Shown here one piece after another: positions 26,801-37,600 of a stretch of DNA of 64,000 nucleotides; within the stretch, counting starts at the first letter, position 1, and each line of letters opens with the position of its first letter. The position numbers and the translations under genes are program-made. Source of the DNA: Neodiprion pinetum (lineage: Eukaryota; Arthropoda; Insecta; Hymenoptera; Diprionidae); contig NC_060236.1 in assembly GCF_021155775.2 (NCBI RefSeq), forward strand, positions 26,302,238 to 26,366,237, read 5' to 3'. Below the pieces are notes generated by a model that made no database searches, had not been told where the DNA came from, and worked only from the letters and a program-made list of their open reading frames with translations.

Positions 26801-29745
26801 TGTTACCAAACTTTTAAAGAACTCTAGGAAGAAACTAGAATCTGACCATGGGGATCCTATAACTTTATTGAACGCGTACAAAGAATGGCTGGAAGTAAAA
26901 CAGGAAAGCAGTCGTGAAGTCAGAGGAAATTCGAGTACGAGTAGAAAGTGGTGCAAACGACGAGGGCTGGAGGAACAAAGATTTTATGAAATGACCAAGC
27001 TACGGACGCAATTCAAGGAACTGCTTCAAGTCCGTGAAAATACGATTCAATAAAGATCTGTCAAATTGTTCTGAATTCAATTCATGAACACACCTTTTTC
27101 GCTTTCAGGATTGTGGGTTGCTAAAAAATCTCCAGGAACCAAGCTCCTCGATGACTAGCACAGAGCGGATGCTGAGGCATGGAGAAATGAAGTTACTGAA
27201 GACGCTTAAGCGTACTTACAAGCAAACGGCACCTAGAAAACGTAAAGAGTTGAAGTTAGACTTGTTTGATATACAAATGGAAGACAAAGACGATAATGAT
27301 GGTGAGATTGACATAAAGGACGTAGAATTTCGCATGAGAAACGACTCGTCGCAGGTCCAGAACCTTCTTACTGCAGCAACTGCCTGCAGCTACAAAGACT
27401 TGATGATGCTCAAGTTAATTTTGTGCAGCGGATTGTATCCCCAATTCGCTTGCGCTGATGAATTTAACTATTGTAAAGTACAGTACTCATTTACAATCAT
27501 ACAAATCATTCTCTTTTGTCATAATGAAAAAATACCTATTAAATGTTTATCCCGAATTTCAGTCGACCAGTGAGCAGCTATTTCACACAAAAGCCAAGCC
27601 CTACATCGCTCTCCACCCAATGAGCTTTTTCGGGAACCATCCACAAGTCTTGCAACTTGAAGAACCAGACATCATGTCAATCCCAGCATTCAAATCAAAG
27701 TCTCCGCTCAGCCCGAAGCATCAACTGCTAACCTACTTGTAAGAACAATCATTCGGAAGAGTGTATCGCGTGTCTAATGGCACAAGGTTGTAACCCCCAA
27801 AAATGCGATTTTAATAGTGAAAGGGAGTGTAATTTTTTTTTTTCCATCATTCGCTCTGAAAATGATCAATACGAATAATATAATCGAACCAAGCGTTTAA
27901 AAATATAAAGGCAAGACGTCGTATATTAGGAAGATACGACCTTTTTCCATTAATATGTCCATGAAAAAAAAGATTAAAATCGAAAGTCGTAATAATAGTC
28001 ATATTAATGGTTGAATTAGTAGCAGAAGGTCGTATCTACCAGTACATACGACCTTTTGCTCTTAATTAAACTGTTATTCAATATCAACGTTTCTGACAAT
28101 ATTTTCATGTTTTAAACCTAGATACGATGAAAAAAATATATATACATGCCCTTTTGCCTTTTTCTAAAGGAAAAAGTTTTAAGGTGGCGATTTCGATCTT
28201 ATGCCATTAGACATGCAATATATACCCGTATCGAAGGCTGAAGGATGCTGCATCGTCGTTAACAATTTGTTTTCGTATTTAGGTCACTCCTAGAAACAAC
28301 CAAACCATATTTAGTAAATACTATGAGGATGCCAGCTGCCCAAACGCTACTGCTTTTTGCGCATGAAATTGATACCAATTACACATTTTCAATGTTAGTA
28401 TTTGAGAAAATTATTCAATAGGATAATAAAGTTGAAACAATAAGCCGATAAGCCGTACGTACAATGACAGGAGTAATGAATATTATTTGAATTATTTCAG
28501 TTTAGTCTGTGACTCGTGGCTAAAATTAGAATTTCCAATGCCGGACAGCGGACAAACATTATTGATGAAAGCCACTAAACTAAGACAGAAATGGGACATG
28601 CTTTTAACCCACAGATTGGAAGGTGAGGGAATGTCAGATTATCGGACGAATGGTCAACTTAACAACTTTATTTTTAAAATATACTCAATACTATACTTAT
28701 ATAAATATACTTATGTATTCGTTATTTGATACCTAGTGGTTGAAATTATACGTATTTATTACAACTTATTGGTACCTATTTGGTTAAAAGTATTTTCTTC
28801 TCAACCATGAAGTTGAAAGCAAATTCTAAGAATTTTTGGAAATATCCATAGATTATAAAAAATTTTCGAACGAAATTCGTTAAAAGAAAATATTTCCGAA
28901 CTTTTTTTGAAAATGTAACAATCTTTATTTGCTAAATATCCTGGAGATATTGGCGAGATTTTTAGAAATAATTATTTATTCTAAAGCCAATGAAATCTTA
29001 CAGTGATTCCAACAAAAATGTGTTAACTAAACAACCAAATATACAGCCAAATAATACTCATTAAATCGACAAAACCAATGAAATCAAAGGCTCTCAAATT
29101 TTCGCTTGTCATTCATTTCAGAAGCCTCGCCGTTAATCACTTCCAAAAAGGATACTAGCCAAGTTGAGTACGAACTTAATCAGGAGCTGATACAGTTCAT
29201 GCATACCACAGTACCCTACACTATCAAACGCTTGTTGCCTGCCGATTTGAAGATAATTTACGTTGGCTGTGGTGAAAATTACGTTGAAGTAAAACCCAAT
29301 CCCTTTCAAAGTGACTTTGAGTGCGAAACGAATAGTGGAAAAGGTGGCGTCCGGTTGACAAACAATATCACCTTCAACTGGTAAGTAGTCATATTGGAGT
29401 TCCGAGAGCAAACAGTAAATTACGTATGATATGGAAATTTTTGCAAACATCAGGTATGATTCTTTTAGCCTCGTTGAGTCAGACTGGAGTGATAAATTAG
29501 CGGTAGATATGATAGAAACTGAATGGCACTGCACAAACTGTGGCATCACGACTCCAATGACGAGCATTGAGAAGTTGCAGCATCAGAGTAATTGCTTCGT
29601 AATAAACGAGGATGACCATCAGGCTTCTATTGAACCACCCACTGAGAAAAAACCAAACAGCAAACCCTACGATTGTCCAGAGTGCAAAAAAACCATTTAT
29701 CTCACGCCTATAGAAATATTAAGACATAAAAAACAACACTTGTAA
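23855..29745 (+). CDS. DHX34: DHX34-type DEAH-box RNA helicase, complete 15-exon gene
   Basis: ATP-dependent RNA helicase of the DEAH/RHA class. In vertebrates and worms DHX34 promotes UPF1 activation in nonsense-mediated mRNA decay. Exons: 23855-24506, 24752-24918, 25030-25236, 25342-25474, 25577-25725, 25918-26150, 26270-26456, 26550-26744, 26820-27029, 27109-27477, 27563-27738, 28283-28393, 28501-28622, 29122-29380, 29454-29745. All junctions are GT-AG and keep frame, giving 1153 aa (human about 1140). Motifs in order: Walker A GDTGCGKST near residue 192, TQPRRIA, LDEVHERH (DEVH instead of DEAH, as in DHX34 relatives), motif III SATIN, STNIAETSITI, and motif VI QRKGRAGRTGPG. Next come the winged-helix/ratchet/OB-type region (RKWCKRRGLEE), then the DHX34-specific tail (SPKHQLL, VCDSWL). 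It ends with two Cys-His clusters, CTNCG...HQSNC and CPECK...HKKQH, the last reading RHKKQHL-stop. The N-terminus is Arg/Ser-rich. I chose the ATG at 23855 because the in-frame codon further upstream is GTG. AATAAA lies at 29773. Confidence 0.95.
27931..28062. repeat. Inverted repeat in DHX34 intron 11
   Basis: AGATACGACCTTTTTCCATTAATATG near 27932-27957 is mirrored by CATATTAATGG ... AAGGTCGTATCT ending at 28037. A third copy of TACGACCTTTTGC follows at about 28046-28058. The arms are imperfect and enclose about 40 bases. It could be a small palindromic element inserted in the intron 27739-28282. No target duplication is clear. Confidence 0.55.
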
Positions 29746-29772
29746 TATAGCATGTATCTGTTTCATATTTGC

Positions 29773-29778
29773 AATAAA
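29773..29778 (+). terminator. Polyadenylation signal AATAAA of DHX34
   Basis: Canonical AATAAA 28 bases after the DHX34 stop codon. Only 136 bases separate it from the stop codon of the opposing PIG-V gene, so the 3' ends of the two genes probably meet or overlap. Confidence 0.7.
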
Positions 29779-29914
29779 AGCCTGAAAAAAATTTACCCGC
29801 ACACTAGATCTACAAAAAATCATGTCAAACTTACAACAAACAATTGCCTATATTAAGATAAGGTCACGATTTATATTGAATTTCCCTGTAATTCCTGTTA
29901 CATAAATAACTCTC

Positions 29915-31411
29915 TTATGTCCAAGGAAGGTTGTTAGAAAACATACCACATCCTATTCCGGTGTAAGCCAGATAATAGGATAAGATTATGATGTCATTCT
30001 TTGAATGCGTCGTTTGAGATAAGAAGAAAACTCTCCACTTTGAATTTAAATTTTCTGGATATTCGAAATCCATTGCATTCATAGCGTTCTCATTTCTCCG
30101 CTCTGATTTATATGACAATTTAGAAGCACAACACCAATATAACAAGGGGCTTGCAGAACACAATAAACGAGTGCTCACTTCCAGATGTACAAATCCTAGA
30201 CAAATCAATACTAAACATATTCCGTGAACTACGAATACAAAAATATCCGGAGAGAGTTTCTTATTCTTTGATTTTTTACAATTTCGAACATCAGTTGAAA
30301 AGCTTCCTAACGTATATAGTTGAATTCTGTGCTCACTCAAGTATTTGAAACTTTGACAAAGTATAAGATAGAGGGATGGGAATCCAAGAAGTATATTAGG
30401 AAGATGTTGGAACATCCAGTATTGCATAAATCCAACGTTCCAATACTTCGCTTGAATGTAAGAATATGCAACAGGAATAGAATTCTTGCACCAGGGGGGA
30501 ATAACGGTTCCAGGTATTAGCAGGACATCTTCATCTGAATGATTAAGCACGTAATCTGGTATCGTGACTTCATGATATGTACAGTATAAACTATAATTGT
30601 ACAACTGATGTAAGATGTACGGAACGATAGATAGAAACACAACGTTCAAGAGCCAAAGAAAAGAACCTAACATTGTATGACATCCGAAAGGGAAAATTGG
30701 CTCAGCTTGGGAGTTTTGATAATTCCTACTTACTTTGGGAAGTACAGTTCGTATCAAACACCTGACGTACGAGTAGACTGGGTATCCCAGGTTTATCAGT
30801 CCGTTGGACCGAACAAGGATAGAGAGACCAATAGGGAGATAAATGTATGGGTTATTGTTAACATACGCCAGCATGATGTTAAACGATAGCCAAGCAAACA
30901 TAGCCTCAGAGTAAAACGCGGAAAAGAATATGCTGGCTGGATTAATACAGTATAAAATAGCCGCTTTGTACGCCAAAGCAGTGTCTTTGAGAACAATTTT
31001 GCTCAGGTCGTAAAAAACTGTGGCAGATTTGACAAAACAGATGAAATTTATTAACAAAGCTGCCAATATTGCTATACTATGATCATTCAACGAGAAAAAG
31101 ACGACCCTCAAAACGACAGATAAGCATCTGATACTCATGGGATACAAGGGATAAAATGCCAATGTCTTTTCATACGTGTACCCATATTTAGCGATGTGTA
31201 TAAAATATTGGGCGTCCCACCTGAGAAAACCGCCGAATAGATATTCAACCGTGCTATCATAAATTGATGTTTTCATTTCAGGGTCCAATGGACTATTAAA
31301 AATATGGGCATCATGGTCAGGCAATATCCGATTAAATATAAATTGTAGTGAAATAACAACTAGACGTGAGGTAACGGCGAACCAAAAAACTTTTTCTCTT
31401 GGTCCGTACAT
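29915..31411 (-). CDS. PIGV: GPI mannosyltransferase 2 (PIG-V), intronless
   Basis: ER multispanning enzyme that transfers the second mannose, from dolichol-phosphate mannose, onto the GPI anchor precursor (PF04188 family; Gpi18 in yeast). A single uninterrupted 498-aa frame, against about 493 aa in human. Signature features: an N-terminal membrane segment; FLRWDAQYFIHIAKYGYTYE (the family's RWDA...A..GY motif) near residues 62-82; then the luminal segment FYPLYPMSIR. SPASIF-like INPASIFFSAFYSE lies near residue 157 (the conserved N/SPASIF-type motif). Several more hydrophobic stretches follow, and it ends with the characteristic NNLPWT-stop. The codon choice and similarity are continuous from the ATG at 31411, so no intron is needed. 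It is tail-to-tail with DHX34 (169 bp between stop codons) and head-to-head with Duox (266 bp between ATGs). Lack of introns between two intron-rich genes could mean ancestral intron loss or retroposition; no poly-A tract or target duplication was noted. Confidence 0.95.
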   Translation of the reverse strand: MYGPREKVFWFAVTSRLVVISLQFIFNRILPDHDAHIFNSPLDPEMKTSIYDSTVEYLFGGFLRWDAQYFIHIAKYGYTYEKTLAFYPLYPMSIRCLSVVLRVVFFSLNDHSIAILAALLINFICFVKSATVFYDLSKIVLKDTALAYKAAILYCINPASIFFSAFYSEAMFAWLSFNIMLAYVNNNPYIYLPIGLSILVRSNGLINLGYPVYSYVRCLIRTVLPKVSRNYQNSQAEPIFPFGCHTMLGSFLWLLNVVFLSIVPYILHQLYNYSLYCTYHEVTIPDYVLNHSDEDVLLIPGTVIPPWCKNSIPVAYSYIQAKYWNVGFMQYWMFQHLPNILLGFPSLYLILCQSFKYLSEHRIQLYTLGSFSTDVRNCKKSKNKKLSPDIFVFVVHGICLVLICLGFVHLEVSTRLLCSASPLLYWCCASKLSYKSERRNENAMNAMDFEYPENLNSKWRVFFLSQTTHSKNDIIILSYYLAYTGIGCGMFSNNLPWT

Positions 31412-31677
31412 TGTGGAAAATATCAGAAGTATTTTAGAATTCCTTTGTTTATATTATCGTGGATTTGTGCTCGACTCAATGTTGTGGCTTTTTCCTTCTT
31501 ATCTACAGGCGAATATTCCTGCTTCTCGTCCGTTGCATGCTTCCTGCCCAGGGAGTGGTTCTATCAGTTCTTGGGTAGCAAGCGAACTGAAGAGTGTCTG
31601 CAACATTAACAATTTTGAAGAGTATTATCCAGTAGTATTTGGTTTTTTGTTATCACGTTCTGCAACGCAATCTCCAG
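31412..31677. promoter_or_regulatory. Shared divergent PIG-V / Duox promoter region
   Basis: 266 bp separate the two start codons. No TATA box is evident. A TTTT/pyrimidine-rich string ending in CTCCAG stands directly before the Duox ATG and looks like a splice acceptor, so Duox may have an upstream 5'UTR exon and the core promoters may lie elsewhere or overlap PIG-V. Confidence 0.45.
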
Positions 31678-34600
31678 ATGTCTGTGATCATACTGCTGTT
31701 ATTGTACTACGGCATTCCTTCTGGGCAGCCACAGAATAGCACAAAGCCACCAGGTACGGAAACCATTTAAAAACCCATCAGTCTTAAATTGAAACTTGGA
31801 AAAAACACTCGAACCGATAAACTGGATTTCAATCTGATTGATCTGCGATAGATATTAGACACTGGTAAGTTACCTTAAAATACAAAATAAAGTAACTTCT
31901 TCCAGATCCACACGGTGTTCCACCACCCGATAATGGGAGCTATAAAAGTGACCTGCTTCTGAACTGGCTAATTTCGGGTTGCTCGAGCAAAACCTGTCAC
32001 CCAGAGTTCCGCAAAGACCCGTACGAGTATGAAGGATTCGATGGATGGTACAATAATTTCGGACGACCAGATCTAGGAGCGGTTGACACACCACTGTTAA
32101 GGAGAAGCAAAGCAGCTTACAGAGACGGAGTGTATCAACCATCAGGATATAACAGACCCAACCCATTGGAATTAAGCGAAAACTTGTTAAACGGAACTGT
32201 AGCAACGCTATCAAACACTGGAAGAAACGCATTTCTCGTTTTTTTTGGTACGTTCGATCAAGCGTGTCTTCTAATATACAGGGGAACCTCAATTATCCGA
32301 ATTAATTCAGACCGATCCTAGTTCGGATAACCGAAATGCAATTTTTATCTTAAGGTATAATAATATATACAACACAAATTTAAATTGACAAACAGTTCGT
32401 ATTAAACGTCTAAATACATGTTGAACCTCTTATTTTGTAAATTTGGTTTTATACAGTCGTCTAATGCATTTTTTGAGAAAACGTTTGTATAATTCAGCGT
32501 TTTGGGTAAATTAAGTCATGGTTCGGATAATCAAAGTTCTACTGTATTATGGAATGACGTTTACACGTTAATATGTGATCAATAATACATGACAGGTCAG
32601 CAAGTCGTGGAGGAAATTTTAGATGCCCAAAGGGCGGCTTGTCCACCAGAATATTTCAACATTAAAATACCAGAAAACCACAGATATCTGAAATTAAATA
32701 AAGAGATGCCGGTATTGCGAACACGATACGATGCGCGAACAGGATATTCACCGAACAATCCTCGTCAGCAGGTACGCACTAGAATTGTAGAAAACACTTG
32801 ACCACCATTTCACTTCTATTACTATTAATTTCTGGTTTAGCTGAATGAAATCACCCCGTACCTCGACGGAGGGCTTATCTACGGTACTACGAAAGCGTGG
32901 TCTGATGTTTTGCGTACGAATAAGGATGGCAAAATTGAGCCAAAAGGATTGCTCGCAGCATCGGACGACGGATTGTTCCCAATAATAAACAATGTTAGAT
33001 TGCCGATGGCTAATCCGCCTCCTCCACATAATCACAGTGAATACATTAACCGGCATTACACCGAGAAAGTGGACAGATTTTTCAGTAAATATCATTCTTG
33101 TCAATTATTGGCTTTTTTTTTTTTTTTAAACACTCTCAGCTAATGCTCGACTCTATTTACAGGGCTGGGAAATCCACGGGGTAATGAAAACCCTTATCTC
33201 TTTACTTTTGGAGTGCTGTGGTTCCGGTGGCACAATTACATCGCAAACCACATAAGTAAATTCAACAAGGACTGGTCGAGTGATAAAATATTCAACGAAG
33301 CTAGGAAATGGGTTATCGCTTCCCAACAGCACATCGTTGTAGAGGAATGGCTGCCGGAATGGCTTGGCAGCAACTTAGAACCATATAAAGGCAAGTTAGA
33401 TACAGAAATAATTACACCGGTCGACACGAATTTCGAGTCTGGGTTCCAGATGTCAAATTTTGATTTTTTCCGCGTAACCAATAAAAGAAAAAATAGTGTT
33501 ATTAGATATATATACACCAGAGCGATATTTCGAATTTTAAGAAAAATTATCTATTTTCTCAAACATTTATTGTAAGTAACAATTAAACAAACTTCATTTT
33601 CGCATTTAAACTTTTCAATAAAAAGGATTTAAATATAACTTTTGTCGACCTGTGTTATTCCGCAAGTAGTCTTTTGAAAATTTTTTTAATAATCCTTCGT
33701 CATTTTTACAACAGGCTATGATCCCAGTGTGGATCCACAGATAGATCAGTTCTTTCAAGCAGCTGCGTTTCGCTTCGGACACACTCTGGTACCAGCAGGT
33801 AACATTTTACTCACGTCTAAACGGAAGATTCCACAAACTCGATTAAGTGTGGCACACGTACACAATTTTACAAAATGAGACAATGTGCCAGATGATGTGA
33901 ACCTGGTTTCATTGTAAAAAGTTTAATGTGCTTTCCAACAGCATTTCCGGAGTTAGTGGAATCTCTTGCCGAGCCTGTTTCGTAACTTTGGCTGTAGGTA
34001 TTCGTGGTAACTGAATTCTGAATGTGTTTTAATTTACAGGCGTTCAAACGAGGAAATCTGCAAAGGATAGGTGTGGAAGAGGAAAAATAATACGAACGTG
34101 TAACAGTTTCTGGCGACCAATGGTGTGTAGATAACATTTTCAGTGTTCTTCCTGATTATTTTTCCTTTCCAACATTTCCTCAATTCTTCAAATACCCTCA
34201 GTTTTTTCCGCAGTGTATAAAATTAATTTAATTGTTACTCATCAAATTCTTAACAATGCGATTGACTGTCCCAAATTATTGTCTGGGTTTCGTTTTCTTG
34301 TTCCAAGCCGGACTTTACGACACAACGATTACTAATTAGAAATAAATTTGAACAGTAAATCTTACTCTGTAATTGACTGTCAATCATCATTCTGTAAAGA
34401 GAATGAAAATTGGTTCGATCTTTACAACACTAGTTTTTATACTATAAGAAACCTCTCTAAAGCTTTATTTAAGTATGAATAATTAGTTCCTTCTTAATTA
34501 TACTACACCGTTGTGCCACTTAATGCTTTATATATATTGAATGATATCTTTTTCTATGTACAAGAGTATATCCCGTTACTTTTTAATAAATAAATAAATG

Positions 34601-37600
34601 TTTGGCGTAGAAAAAATCTAAAGCAGCGACCACTTTCGTAAATGATAATTTAAAAATTAACGTTAGATATTTTCACAAGCATTACGTTTTCATATCTGTA
34701 CTCCGGTGTAAAACTTATTAGGTGAATTTGACTTGATTTCAGGAAGCTATTTTAGAAGCAGTAGATTACAATACGTCGCTGAGCGTTGGCATGGAGAGAC
34801 TAATAATGGGCATGACTGGACAGTTGTGCGAGACGGAAGATCATAAAATTGTTGAGGATTTAAGGGGCAATGTGTTTGGACCACTGGAATTTTCCAGGCG
34901 TGATTTAATGGCTATTAATATTCAGCGAGCCCGTGATCACGGACTTCCAGATTACAATACGGTCCGAGAGATATTCGGCTTGTCACGTATCACTAAAGAA
35001 TCTGACTTTGTACACGTCACCCGCGAGGTATATTCTGAATCCGCCGTTGTCCTCATACGTAACACGAAGTACTTAAAAAAATTGTCTTTTGACAGGCACA
35101 ACAAGCGCTTCTAAAGCTCTACAATAAAAAGTTCGACGACATCGATCTTTGGGTAGGTGGAATAATGGAGACTAATAACGGACCTGGGGAGTTGTTTCAA
35201 AAAATAATAAAAGACCAGTTCCAACGCATCCGAGACGGTGATAGATTTTGGTACAATAATGGAAAAAATGGGTAAATATATAACTTTTGTCAAAGTATTG
35301 AACAAGTATGAATTAGTGCACATTCTCGTGGCTGTTTTTGTTGTACTTGTTATTTTTTCCATTTGTCTCAACTTAACGAATGGTTTTTCTACAGATTATT
35401 CACCGAACCTGAAATAATGCGTATAAAACAATTATCTTTCTATCATATACTATTAGCCGTGACAGATATAAAGGCAAACGACATTCAAAGACAGCTGTTC
35501 AAAGTTCCAACTAAAGGTACGAAGTTACTATTGCAATTCAGAAACAGATCAAAGTAACTTCAATGACTCCATTTTATTTACAGATGACGATGTGAAAAAA
35601 ACATGCAACAATGAATTTAAGGAAAAAACGAACTGTTTTAACACAATTTCTTGTTTCCATATAACACCAAGACCTGAGGAAGTAAACAAGATACCGTGTT
35701 CTCAACCGGGAACGTACGATTATTTTTCGACCAGTGACGTATCGTTCATACTGACTTTTCTTGGTCTATCGGCATTCATAGTTGGTAACGTAACACTCAA
35801 TTATTACTAAATCAACACAGACAGAATGTGCGATTTTAATATCTGTAAAATTGCTATTTTTTTTTTCAATCGTGCAGGACTTATTGTCACCCTGGGAGTA
35901 ACGCTGGCAATAAGACGCAAGGAATTGAGAAGAGTAATGCCAATAAATGTGCATGATGCTGACGAAAATATGGACCATGTTCATTCCGGTAAGAGAAATG
36001 GGTAAAATTAATTCAATTTAACAATGGACTTGCGAATTCTTGTATGTAACTAATCTATCGATGTGGATTCACGGCGGTAATAGCCACTGAATGGATCAAT
36101 CACAGAAAACCACTACGACCTATACTCGTAACGTTGAATGTTGCGAGAAAAAAAATCGAAGTGGCAAATCAACACGGTTCTCCATTGCGAGCTCTGGACA
36201 TGAATCGCAACTTGGAAACAAAGGTGGGGAAGAAGAGTATGCATGAACAATATAAAACAAAATTAAAGCTAAACACTCATTCGTTACATTTATGCGTTAC
36301 ATATCTGACTGTCACCCAACAGATTTACATACCAACCGATGAAGCTTACGTGATGATTAAAGTGGAACACAATTACGATCTTATAATAAAATTTGCAAAT
36401 GATCACTTGCGAAATGTATTCCTGAAGCATTTTGATAGATTTTCTACCAACATCAACATGAATTGCAATAAAGTGCATAATTTAACAAAGGTGTCAATGC
36501 TGAAGCAGTCTGTAACACAGAAGGATAGACAAAAACAATTGGACAGATTCTTTCGAAGTATATTTGCACTGGTATTTTTTTTCCTTTCTTTCTATTTTCT
36601 CATAAGCTTACTTTAATTGAGTATACATCGTCGATTGTTTTTTCAGCTTTGGAACCACACGAGTACATCACAGACAAAGCTTTCTCAAGCAGATCTCAAT
36701 AGATTAATAGGAGAGAAGCTAGCCAAGGATGTGATGTATACTGAGCTGACACTATACGAATTTGCCGAAGTTTTAAGTATGCCTCCCGAGTCAAATTTCG
36801 TTAAAAAGGTATACACATAGGTAGTATTAGGCATACAGATGCTCTTCGAGTCTTCGAATTTGTCGAAATACACTGTAAAACATATTTCCCAGGTGTTCTT
36901 TAACCACATTAGTTTTTTCTAAGACATCTCCATGTTACTTTGATACACAGATGTTTGAGTGGGCCGACAACAACAAAAATGGATTGATATCGTTTCGGGA
37001 ATTTATAGCCGTGATGACGGTGTTTTACAACGGCTCTGCAGAGGAAAAAACGGAATTGTTGTTTAACATGTACGACATAAATGCTAAGGGTACATTGAGC
37101 AGAGACGATTTTGCAAACTTGTTAAGGTAAAAAAGTGTTTCTTATACCGTAGCATCTGATAATTTGCAGTGCTAAAACTGTGCTTCCATCATTTCAGATC
37201 ACTAGTGGAAACGTATAAAGTAGATTTGAATAAAGACGACTTGGATCAGGCTATACGATCAACAATGCACGCAGCTGGGCTAGCAGACAAGCAAGACATT
37301 GATTTGATGGATTTTCAACGCTTGCTTAAAGACTACAAGCAGCAGCTAAAGCTAGAATTCAACATTCCTGTGCAACAAGGTAAAGCGCAAAAACTTGCAA
37401 GCAGAGCTCAAAGAGCAAGAGAAAGCTTCTACGACGATCCCAGAGAATTACGTAAAAGAGTTGGAGGTAAATTAGAAAAAGAGGCGGAAGAACCCATCGA
37501 CAAGAATATTGAAATAATCAAAACTTCGATGTCTACGGGGACATACTGGTATCCAATTACAAAGTACATTGCCGATAAGCAGCTGCAGATTTTCTGGCTC

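Noticed and set aside
29133..29567. 144-aa minus-strand frame
   Set aside because: Antisense shadow of DHX34 exons 14 and 15.
30151..30996. Several + and - frames of 60-70 aa
   Set aside because: Shadows of the PIG-V coding frame.
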